From the NCBI GenBank assembly GCA_028868515.1, contig JAGWUI010000007.1, positions 1 through 64,000 on the forward strand: 64,000 bases of DNA. Direction: 5' to 3'. Of this stretch, positions 57,208 to 64,000 are shown piece by piece (positions within the stretch are counted from its first letter, which is position 1; every line of letters starts with the position of its first letter). The notes beneath the pieces were generated by a model. It searched no databases and was not told the DNA's origin. It saw only the letters and a program-made list of their open reading frames with translations. This stretch comes from Gammaproteobacteria bacterium (GTDB lineage Bacteria > Pseudomonadota > Gammaproteobacteria > Pseudomonadales > Moraxellaceae). Both the position numbers and the translations under genes were made by a program.

Positions 57208-59260
57208 AGTTCTAAAATTAGATGATCAGCTTTACCGAATCCTCGCTATAAATTCGGGGATGATCTACTGGATACAAGTTGATACTAAAAATGCATTACC
57301 TGAAGTATTCAGAGCAGAACAGCTCTATGAATATCTAGATAACGAACGTTTAATACGATTTCAAGATCCCTATATATACTTAATTAATGAGGAACCTGCA
57401 CTCGATTCTATCGCCTTTTCTAAAAGAGATAAGGCTTATAATGTCATTAAGGAACTTATCCAAGAACCAAATCACTTTGATCCATCAATCCGAGCAGGCC
57501 TTATCAATAGGATTAAGTCATCTGGTCTAGTTTCCAAACCCACAATTTATAAATATCTACGAAGATATTGGCAAAGAGGTCAAATCCCCAATGCTTTATT
57601 GCCCGATTATAAGAATAGTGGCGCTCCGGGAAAAACTCGTACAGAGACTAATACCCAAAAAAATGGCCGAAAACGTAAATTTGGTGATGGCGAAGGATGT
57701 CAAATCACTATTGATATAGAAAGGCTATTCAGAATTATTATTTCAAAGCATCTACTAAAGGACAACCCACTCAAAACTACGGAAGCGCATAACAAATTCA
57801 AAGTACTATACGCACAATATTATCCAAATGAGGAAACTAAAAATTACCCTACATTAAGACAATTCCGTTACTTCTATCATCGGGAATATACAAAACCACA
57901 ACTCGTTGAGGCCCAGTCTAGCCCTAATAATTTTAAAAAAGATAAGCGCCCTTTATTGGCAACTGCAACATCTAGTGTTCTTGGCCCAGGAAGCCGCTAT
58001 GAAATTGACGCAACTATCGCTGATCTCTATTTAGTTGCGAATGATGATCGCAGCAAGATTGTTGGTAGACCAACGGTTTATGTAATTATTGATGTCTTCA
58101 GTCGTATGATTGCTGGATTCTATATCGGACTAGATAACCCTTCATATGCGATTGCAATGCAAGCTGTTTCTGTCGCTTGTAGTAGCAAGGTTTCTCTCTG
58201 CAAAGAATTTGATATAACAGTTTCAGACGAAGAATGGCCTGTAATAGGTTTACCAAGTGCTATTCTCGCAGACCGAGGGGAAGTGCTGAGCGAACAAGCC
58301 GAAACATTAGTAAATGGCTACAACATCCATTTAGAAACAGCTCCCCCACGACGAGGTGATGCAAAAGGAATTGTAGAAAGCTGTTTCCGAACGATTCAGG
58401 CTGAGTTCAAACCTTATACTCCAGGTGTTGTTGAAGGAAATCGAATTAAAAAACATGGTGAAACAGACTATCGACTTGAAGCAGTCTTAACCTTAAATGA
58501 ATTTACACAAATTATTCTTGAAACGATTATTTTTCGCAATAATTTCCATGTGTTAGATAAATATGATCGAGATGAGGATCTGCCTGAAGACATCCCTTCT
58601 ATTCCACTCTATCTCTGGAATTGGGGGATTGAAAACCGTATGGGTAAACTTCGTACAGTCGATGCGGAACAACTTCGTGTCTCTTTACTTCCTCGTACAA
58701 AAGTATCTATGTCGCCTTTAGGAATCAATGCATGGGGCTTATATTACAATAGTAGTGAAATCTTACGAGAGGGTTGGTTACATCGTAGTGAGGAGATACA
58801 ACGTCCTCAAAACCTAAAGGCTGCATATGATCCTAAAAATGCCAATAAAATCTATCTATTTGCCAGTCCTAATAGCCAGACTTATTGGACTTGTTCATTG
58901 GCCATTCGGAGCCGAGCCTATACCAATATGAGTTTTTGGGAAGTCTGGGAAAAACAATATTTTGAGAAACACGTACAAGCGAATGCTAAACACGAAGAAA
59001 TAACGCACCGAATTGCTTTCAATAAATCGGTTCAAAAGATCATCGAGAATGCTAAAAAGCAAACCCCCAAGGCAGATCAATCCAATTCTGAAAGAATTCG
59101 CCAGATTCGGGCAAATAAGAAAGACCAAAAGCAGAAAGCTAATCTCCCACTATTGGAGAAAAATGTACAAATGGCAGACATTATAAAATTTAACAAACCA
59201 ACAGAGGAGGAGGATTATAAACTCCCATTCTCGCCTGAATTATTTAATGATGAGGAGTAA
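57191..59260 (+). CDS. tnsB: Tn7-type DDE transposase TnsB
   Basis: Recognises the end repeats and makes the 3-prime cuts and joins. The 689 residues begin MWRVNEVLKLDDQLYRIL, as in Tn7, from an ATG inside the tnsA end. Helix-turn-helix DNA-binding parts lie at about 95-240 (KYLRRYWQRGQIPNALLPDYKNSGAPG). The DDE residues D273, D361 and E396 are at the same numbers as in Tn7, in GSRYEIDATIADLY, LADRGE and RRGDAKGIVESCFR. The tail is basic and then acidic, ending ELFNDEE, the part that meets TnsC. Confidence 0.97.
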   Translation: MWRVNEVLKLDDQLYRILAINSGMIYWIQVDTKNALPEVFRAEQLYEYLDNERLIRFQDPYIYLINEEPALDSIAFSKRDKAYNVIKELIQEPNHFDPSIRAGLINRIKSSGLVSKPTIYKYLRRYWQRGQIPNALLPDYKNSGAPGKTRTETNTQKNGRKRKFGDGEGCQITIDIERLFRIIISKHLLKDNPLKTTEAHNKFKVLYAQYYPNEETKNYPTLRQFRYFYHREYTKPQLVEAQSSPNNFKKDKRPLLATATSSVLGPGSRYEIDATIADLYLVANDDRSKIVGRPTVYVIIDVFSRMIAGFYIGLDNPSYAIAMQAVSVACSSKVSLCKEFDITVSDEEWPVIGLPSAILADRGEVLSEQAETLVNGYNIHLETAPPRRGDAKGIVESCFRTIQAEFKPYTPGVVEGNRIKKHGETDYRLEAVLTLNEFTQIILETIIFRNNFHVLDKYDRDEDLPEDIPSIPLYLWNWGIENRMGKLRTVDAEQLRVSLLPRTKVSMSPLGINAWGLYYNSSEILREGWLHRSEEIQRPQNLKAAYDPKNANKIYLFASPNSQTYWTCSLAIRSRAYTNMSFWEVWEKQYFEKHVQANAKHEEITHRIAFNKSVQKIIENAKKQTPKADQSNSERIRQIRANKKDQKQKANLPLLEKNVQMADIIKFNKPTEEEDYKLPFSPELFNDEE

Positions 59261-59266
59261 CCTCTT

Positions 59267-60973
59267 ATGTATCCATTAAAAGTGCAAGCCATTTATCAAG
59301 ACACTGGGGTTCCATCCTATCAGGGCAATCCATTTATTGAAGCATTACCGCCTCCTCAAGAAGCTGTAAATCAAACTAAATCTCTGAAAACAGCAGCCAT
59401 TCATTCTTTTACTGACCTTCTCAAACCCAAAGTTATCCGCTCGCATTCAATTGCTCGCATTGGTGATGAGTTTTTTCAGCCACTCAACAATCACACACTC
59501 TTAACAGAAAAAGTCTCTCTCATGATCCGTGGTGGCTACGTAGGTAGAAATCCTCGTACAGGTGACCTTCAAAAACATTTGCAAAATGGATATGAGCGTA
59601 TACAAAAAGGTGAGCTCACAGCTTTTAGATTTGAAAGCGTAAAATCAACTGCTCAGAGTATGCTACTCATTGGCTGTTCTGGACATGGAAAAACTACATC
59701 ATTAATCAGAATTCTATCAGCATTCCCTCAAGTTATTTATCATCCAGATTTGAATATCGAGCAAGTCGTTTATTTAAAAATTGATTGCTCACATAACGGT
59801 TCTTTAAAAGAAATTTGCTTAAACTTCTTCCGTGCGTTAGATCAGGTCTTAGATACCAGTTATGAAAAACGGTATGGACTTAAACGATATAATATTCAGG
59901 CACTACTCACAAAGATGTCTCAACTTGCGAATGCTCATGCTTTAGGATTATTAGTAATTGATGAAATCCAGCATCTAAGTCGCTCAAAATCTGGTGGGTC
60001 ACAAGAAATGCTCAACTTTTTTGTGACTATGGTTAATACAATTGGTGTTCCCATTATGTTGATCGGAACACCCAAGGCTCGCGAAATTTTTGAGGCTGAT
60101 TTACGCTCTGCTCGTAGGGGCGCTGGCTTTGGAGCTATTTTTTGGGAACCCTTACCAGAATATATTAATGATCAAATAAATCCTGAATGGGTGGCATTTA
60201 CAAATAATCTTTGGAAACAACAGTTACTGAATCAAAGAGATGAGTTCCTGTCAGATGAAATCAGGCATGTTTGGTATGACTTAAGCCAAGGTATCCTTGA
60301 TATTGTTGTTAAATTATTTGTACTCGCTCAACTAAGAGCTTTGGCCGTTGGTAAAGAACGAATTACCTCTAAATTGCTACGTCAAATTTATGATGAGGAG
60401 TTAAAACCCGTTCATCCTATGTTAGATGCATTAAGGTCAGGTAGTATCGAAAAGATTGCACGGTACTCAGATCTCATCGTACCCGATATGGATCGAAAAA
60501 TTTTTGATTTTCAACAGAAAATTCAGAATACCCCTATTGATACAACAACTGAAGACTTTTTAAACTCATTGTCTACAGAAGATGAGCGTCGTATCTATAC
60601 AATGTTCAAAGATGAATATGAACATCCCTTTCTCATTCAATGCATCAAAGCAGCATATCAGGATCATCCAACCACAACACGACAACAAATAATCCCGATT
60701 ATTTTTTCCTTATTGTCTACTGAGACGTCTATCTCAAATAACCCCAAATCCAAAGTAACTTCAGAAAAAGTTGAATATATAAAACTTCAACAATGGGATA
60801 CCTTACCCCAAAATGACTTACGCTTTATTTATTCACAACATCATGAGGAAGATATATTACATCAGATACTTACAAAAAAGCTCCTCATGCTTGATGTCAA
60901 TGGTTTGCTTTCAGGAGCAAGATATGTGCCACATTTCAAGATGGGGTCAATGGATCAGAGGCGACAGCTATAA
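59267..60973 (+). CDS. tnsC: Tn7-type AAA+ regulator TnsC, with an altered C terminus
   Basis: ATP-dependent adaptor joining target selectors to the TnsAB transposase. Length 568 against 555 in Tn7. Walker A is GCSGHGKT at 136-143, Walker B LLVIDEIQ around 228-235, and the segments [23 protein letters not shown] and [16 protein letters not shown] follow Tn7 almost word for word. The last 16-18 residues, after [12 protein letters not shown], have no match in my memory of Tn7 TnsC and read into decayed istA sequence, so the 3-prime end was probably altered by a rearrangement. It begins six bases after tnsB. No tnsD follows. Confidence 0.95.
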   Translation: MYPLKVQAIYQDTGVPSYQGNPFIEALPPPQEAVNQTKSLKTAAIHSFTDLLKPKVIRSHSIARIGDEFFQPLNNHTLLTEKVSLMIRGGYVGRNPRTGDLQKHLQNGYERIQKGELTAFRFESVKSTAQSMLLIGCSGHGKTTSLIRILSAFPQVIYHPDLNIEQVVYLKIDCSHNGSLKEICLNFFRALDQVLDTSYEKRYGLKRYNIQALLTKMSQLANAHALGLLVIDEIQHLSRSKSGGSQEMLNFFVTMVNTIGVPIMLIGTPKAREIFEADLRSARRGAGFGAIFWEPLPEYINDQINPEWVAFTNNLWKQQLLNQRDEFLSDEIRHVWYDLSQGILDIVVKLFVLAQLRALAVGKERITSKLLRQIYDEELKPVHPMLDALRSGSIEKIARYSDLIVPDMDRKIFDFQQKIQNTPIDTTTEDFLNSLSTEDERRIYTMFKDEYEHPFLIQCIKAAYQDHPTTTRQQIIPIIFSLLSTETSISNNPKSKVTSEKVEYIKLQQWDTLPQNDLRFIYSQHHEEDILHQILTKKLLMLDVNGLLSGARYVPHFKMGSMDQRRQL

Positions 60974-61108
60974 ATATCGGGGAGAAATTAATCCAGAGTA
61001 TGCGGCGTAATTGTTCAAACTCTTTGGGGAATTCCCAGTTTATTAACACTGCGGCTTGATCCAGTGCACGCGGCTTGTTTTCTAACAGTTTTCAGTTCTG
61101 TTGACCTT

Positions 61109-61640
61109 TCATCGTAACCATAGAAGTGACGATGAAAAACACAGCATGCCCATGTAGTTAATGGCTTTTTTCTCATATCGCGTCGCTATTCGACGGTAGT
61201 GCTTTAGCTTGTTAAACATGCATTCTACGGCGTGTCTTTCCTTATAAAGCCAAAAATCACACGAAATTTCTTCTTTTCGATTGGATTTGGGCGGAATGAC
61301 CGCTTCAATTTCTTGCTCTTTTAACCAATCACGAAACTCATTCGTATCGTAGCCTTTATCGGCCAATAAAGCATCGGCTTTGACATTCGACATGAGTGGA
61401 ATGGCATACTTGCATTCAGCGGCTTGACCACCCGTCAGGATGAACTTATGGGTAAACCCAAAGCATCACAAAGTGCATGGATCTTGACACCAAAACCGCC
61501 TTTAGATCGACCTAATGCCTCATCGTCGGCATTACTATTTGCTGCGCCCGCCGCACAAGCATGTGCTCGAACAACAGAGCCATCTATAGAAACACTCTGT
61601 GAATCATAATGTTGAGTGAGATAAGTTTTTCAACAACCTA
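61109..61640 (-). pseudogene. IS5-family transposase orfB, frameshifted
   Basis: The minus-strand reading from about 61640 gives QHYDSQSVSIDGSVVRAHAC, DDEALGRSKGGFGVKIHALCDALGLPI and then a stop at about 61430; one base over, the frame continues LTGGQAAECKYAIPLMSNVKADALLADKGYD to the end LLWLR. A single-base loss in CCCATAAG near 61450 explains it. The DDE domain (SIDGSVV, ADKGYD, NRKEE) is otherwise recognisable. The frame with orfA is separate in this group. Confidence 0.8.
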
Positions 61641-61876
61641 TCCCAAACACCTATTTCACACCAGCGCGAAAACCGTTTAAATACACTATTCCATTTACCA
61701 TACGATTTCGGCAGCGTTCGCCACTGAGCCCCAGAACGTAAAATCCACAATACGGCAGCAATAAATCTCCTTAAGTTGTCGAGATTTCCAATGCAAATAC
61801 CTGTTATATTTTTTAGCTGCGGAAGTAGCCGAAACCACTCATGATCACTCATTTCTAATCTGTTCATAGATACCAA
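61604..61876 (-). CDS. IS5-family transposase orfA
   Basis: A 90-residue N-terminal transposase part with the DUF4096-like pattern LRRFIAAVLWILRSGAQWRTLPKSYGKWNSVFKRFSRW. In the IS427 group orfA and orfB are joined by a programmed -1 shift; the sequence TTGAAAAAC near 61623-61631 is a suitable slippery site. Because orfB has a second, unprogrammed shift, the element is probably not self-mobile. Confidence 0.8.
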   Translation of the reverse strand: MVSMNRLEMSDHEWFRLLPQLKNITGICIGNLDNLRRFIAAVLWILRSGAQWRTLPKSYGKWNSVFKRFSRWCEIGVWDRLLKNLSHSTL

Positions 61877-62561
61877 AAATAGCAGATTTTAAACGAATTT
61901 TAAAACGTCAACAGAACCTAGGTAATCTAATGAGATATAAATAAACTGTGCACAGGCATAACAGTGTGGGTGAATTGCAATGATTTTAGCAGCCTGTGCG
62001 ATCACCACACGATCCACAAAGCCTCGCACCCGTACAGTTTGATAGGCATATTCAGTGGGTACCGAGTAATCATTGCAACGGCAGCACACCAGTGACTATG
62101 AGCTGACTTTGGAAGAGACTTCTTCGCAGGCATCAAAAGATACGTTCGGCAGGGATAAACAACAGGTCAGATCTTCTTGCATACGCTGCTGAATATTCTG
62201 GTTGTAGTCCCGAAGGAGCTTCAAACACGCGTTTATCACAGCCGACTTGTAATTGAACATTCAACTCATCTAGCGACGAGACTCGCGGCATCGGCACCAT
62301 GAAGTTACGACGCGAATAGCCCACGACGCCTTCAACTTTGCCTTTGTCATTGCCACGTGCTGGACGACCAAAACGGGTGTCTAGCTGATAGTGACTTTCC
62401 AAACGACTAAAGGCTTGTATCAGCGTACGCTGTTTGGCCTTCTATCGATATGCTGCAACGAATCGCTTGCTATTGTCGTAGAGCATTGTGCAGGGCACCC
62501 ATAGAAAGCCCATCAACATAGCTGAGGTGCCGCAACACAAGATTCAGAAGGTATATGCATT

Positions 62562-62729
62562 AGTAGAGCTGGACGAACAACAAAGATTCATTTAGTAGCA
62601 GATAGTTACGGATTACCCATACAGTTCACTTTAACAAGCGGCGAAGTGCATGATTGCAAGGCAGCACTTACTTTATTAGCAATACTTTCACCATGGATTG
62701 CAATTATACCTGATAAGAGTGACGGTTAA
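62562..62729 (+). pseudogene. Fragment of a second IS5-family transposase
   Basis: A plus-strand reading of 55 codons, SRAGRTTKIHLVADSYGLP, FTLTSGEVHD and so on to a TAA at 62727-62729. The pattern S-R-x-G-x-TTKIH-x-V-x-D-x-x-G-x-P is from the middle of an IS5-group DDE transposase. No start and no other half were found, so this is a remnant between the istA remnant and the hydrolase gene. Confidence 0.75.
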
Positions 62730-62742
62730 CATTGAATTTCGT

Positions 62743-62771
62743 TTGACATTTGGTCAAGTGACCAATATGAT
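62743..62771 (+). promoter_or_regulatory. Near-consensus sigma-70 promoter of the metal-dependent hydrolase gene
   Basis: TTGACA at 62743-62748, a 17-base spacer, and TATGAT at 62766-62771. The -35 is a perfect match and the -10 differs at one position from TATAAT. The transcript would start near 62779, about 130 bases before the ATG. Confidence 0.8.
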
Positions 62772-62798
62772 TATTTCAAGATTTGGTCAATTGACCAA
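62750..62798. promoter_or_regulatory. Two palindromic operators, TetR type
   Basis: TTGGTCAAGTGACCAA at 62750-62765 fills the promoter spacer apart from one base; TTGGTCAATTGACCAA at 62783-62798 lies just after the transcription start. Centres are 33 bases apart, three helical turns. Symmetry TTGGTCA-n2-TGACCAA is typical of TetR-family sites, and a TetR gene starts at 63861. Confidence 0.85.
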
Positions 62799-62910
62799 AA
62801 TGAATGCAAATGTCTGCTTGTTTTGTAGAAATCATGAGTATTGAAGCAGACGTTATCAGCAACTAACCCTATACCCACAAGTGATTTTTATCTGTAAAGG
62901 AGATGTTATT

Positions 62911-63783
62911 ATGTCTAATATGAGTAAAATAAAGCCGCGCAAGACCATATTTGATGTCTCTGATGTTCCTGTATTTTGGAATAACGGGGATCAGGTTCTG
63001 ACCCGCTTTTTTGATGCACTATCAGTTCATTTCCCCGATGGAGAGCGGTTCTTCATTCAGTCCGTCCGCAACTATCAGGACAAGGTCACTGATCCAAAGT
63101 TAAAGGAAGATGTTCGTAGTTTTTTTCGACAGGAGGCCCAGCACGGTATCGTACATGATCGTTACAACGCTGTGATGCAGGCACAGGGTATTCACGTTGA
63201 AAACGTAATATCTAATCTGAAGATCTTTATCAGGCTTTCCCAGCAACACCTTTCGCCTAAGTACCAATTAGCTCTAACTGCTGCTTTTGAGCATATCACG
63301 GCTACGCTGGGAGAAGGCTTTATGGAGGGGAATGGAGATATGTTCCGAAATGCACATCCTGTTATGCGTGCTATGTTTATGTGGCATGGAGTGGAGGAAG
63401 TGGAGCATAAAGCCGTCGCTTTTGACGTATATGAGGAGGCCGCTGGTGGTGGTTATTTTACGCGAGTGTCCGCCTTGATTGTGGGTACTATTTTGGTACA
63501 TGCGATCGTTGGGGTTGCCCTTTGGCAAATGCTTAAGGTTGATCGCCTACACAGACGCCCTGTACTTATTACTAAGGGGCTGAATCGTCTCTATGGGCCT
63601 AAAGGAATGCTTACAAGACTCCTTCCCGCCTATTTGGCTTGGTTCCGCCCAGGGTTTCACCCTTGTGACACTGGGATTCCAGAAAAAGTGCAAGCCTGGT
63701 TAGTCGAATACGATAGGCATGAAGACCCTATGGAGGCTTCGCGCGTCGTTTTCGGGGAATCCAAACTTGACCATGTCGCATAA
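62911..63783 (+). CDS. Metal-dependent hydrolase (PF10118-like family)
   Basis: A 290-residue protein of the predicted metal-dependent hydrolase family with ferritin-like metal residues: E75-A-Q-H78, E127-H128, and HGVEEVEHK with H159, E162, E163, E165 and H166. A membrane segment lies at about 186-206. The family is often next to TetR regulators; its substrate is unknown. ATG 62911 with AAAGGAG upstream is the start; the frame is open ten codons more. The long leader (about 130 bases) contains both operators. Confidence 0.8.
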   Translation: MSNMSKIKPRKTIFDVSDVPVFWNNGDQVLTRFFDALSVHFPDGERFFIQSVRNYQDKVTDPKLKEDVRSFFRQEAQHGIVHDRYNAVMQAQGIHVENVISNLKIFIRLSQQHLSPKYQLALTAAFEHITATLGEGFMEGNGDMFRNAHPVMRAMFMWHGVEEVEHKAVAFDVYEEAAGGGYFTRVSALIVGTILVHAIVGVALWQMLKVDRLHRRPVLITKGLNRLYGPKGMLTRLLPAYLAWFRPGFHPCDTGIPEKVQAWLVEYDRHEDPMEASRVVFGESKLDHVA

Positions 63784-63860
63784 ACCGAAGTTCGAGTAAG
63801 GACGGCGATGATAGACTTCCCTATAATGGCGAATTCCTTTCAATCCATCGGAGCTATTTG

Positions 63861-64000
63861 ATGTCAATCCATGAAGCAATCAGGGCGCATATCGCTGATC
63901 GAGAACGTATTCTTTCCGTATCAGCGATACTCTTCCGCGAAAATGGATATGAGCGAACCAGTGTCAGAGAGATCGCAAAGGCTTGTGGCATGCTGCCTGG
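63861..64000 (+). CDS. TetR/AcrR family regulator, N-terminal fragment
   Basis: The first 46 residues are visible before the window ends. The HTH pattern RERILSVSAILFRENGYERTSVREIAKACGM is the TetR DNA-binding domain. GGAG at 63850-63853 stands seven bases before the ATG; TATAAT at 63822-63827 could be its -10. It is downstream of the hydrolase gene in the same direction and probably binds the operators at 62750-62798. Confidence 0.88.
   Translation, partial: MSIHEAIRAHIADRERILSVSAILFRENGYERTSVREIAKACGMLP

Larger units (their letters stand above)
61095..61917 (-). mobile_element. IS5-family (IS427-group-like) insertion sequence inside istA
   Basis: The 11-base inverted repeats GTTCTGTTGAC at 61095-61105 and its complement GTCAACAGAAC at 61907-61917 bound an element of about 823 bp with two overlapping transposase frames, both on the minus strand. 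Its flanks both encode istA, so it inserted into that gene. I could not identify a clean target duplication. Confidence 0.85.
60990..62540 (-). pseudogene. istA: IS21-family istA transposase remnant, interrupted
   Basis: Minus-strand pieces of an IstA protein: VPCTMLYDNSK and HYQLDTRFGRPARGNDKGKVEG at about 62345-62500, the segment NFMVPMPRVSSLDELN, then LVCCRCNDYSVPTEYAYQTVRVRGFVDRV (61900-62090) and, on the far side of an inserted IS5-type element, NKPRALDQAAVLINWEFPKEF (60993-61094). The frame is broken: a stop near 62430, a shift near 62135 and a TAG near 62100. The N-terminal half and istB are missing. It ends against tnsC. Confidence 0.85.

Noticed and set aside
60813-61010. A plus-strand reading of 65 residues as the start of tnsD
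   Set aside because: It shows no similarity to the TnsD N terminus and overlaps tnsC and the antisense istA remnant; it is a shadow frame.
61424-61609. Plus-strand 61-residue frame
   Set aside because: It is the antisense shadow of the IS5-type orfB, which has clear family text on the minus strand.
56251-64000. A CRISPR-associated transposon
   Set aside because: The core is tnsABC of Tn7 type at attTn7, but no cas8, cas7, cas6, cas12k, tniQ or repeat array is visible in the window.
60974-64000. The left end of the Tn7-type element
   Set aside because: I looked for TGATCACA followed by ATCAA and for inverted TnsB-type units and found neither; the end is outside the window or lost.

Overview
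The window looks like chromosome of a gammaproteobacterium in or near the family Moraxellaceae (Acinetobacter relatives). The base composition is moderate to AT-rich, and several gene orders match those I associate with Acinetobacter: rpoN-hpf-ibaG-murA-hisG-hisD-hisC, a minor pilin cluster (fimT/pilV/pilW/pilX/pilY1/pilE) next to rpsP-rimM-trmD-rplS, metX-metW, ribB-ribH-nusB-thiL-pgpA, and glmU followed by glmS. The genus cannot be fixed from the sequence alone. No rRNA, tRNA or CRISPR array was seen.

Layout. 1-0.75 kb: end of a hydroxypyruvate-isomerase-like gene and an AT-rich lipoprotein gene. 0.9-12 kb: the rpoN-to-hisC block on the minus strand, opened in two places by other genes (a DUF481 outer-membrane protein, a HIT protein and a small HNH nuclease; a transglutaminase-like protein and a DoxX-like membrane protein). 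12.3-23.7 kb: mostly plus strand, with an MlaA-like protein, a phosphatase/STAS signalling pair, a nitrilase-family amidase, metX-metW-Sel1, rdgB, lgt-thyA-folA and msrA. 23.7-31.9 kb: energy transduction and iron, with exbD-exbB-tonB behind a possible Fur box, a CAP-domain lipoprotein, a patatin lipoprotein, and a Fur-box-preceded operon encoding a fused ApbE-DUF2271 protein plus a PepSY-type membrane protein, then ispA. 32-43.5 kb: rplS-trmD-rimM-rpsP and the type IV minor pilin operon with a 1490-residue PilY1. 43.7-48.8 kb: serB with a divergent YtjB-like membrane protein, a small lipoprotein, and a DUF2844-DUF3443 pair in which the DUF3443 protein carries both halves of a pepsin-like active site. 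49-56.2 kb: riboflavin, thiamine and cell-wall precursor genes ending in glmS.

From 56,251 to the right edge the DNA is accessory. A Tn7-type transposon end starts 24 bp after the glmS stop, with four overlapping TnsB-type sites, a terminator-like hairpin and intact-looking tnsA, tnsB and tnsC. The catalytic residues sit at or within two positions of those of Tn7. No tnsD follows: tnsC runs into a decayed IS21-family istA gene, which is itself interrupted by an IS5-family element carrying a frameshift. Beyond that lie a fragment of a second IS5-type transposase, then a metal-dependent hydrolase gene whose near-consensus promoter has a TetR-style operator filling its -35/-10 spacer, and the start of a TetR-family regulator gene. 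The far transposon end is not in the window.
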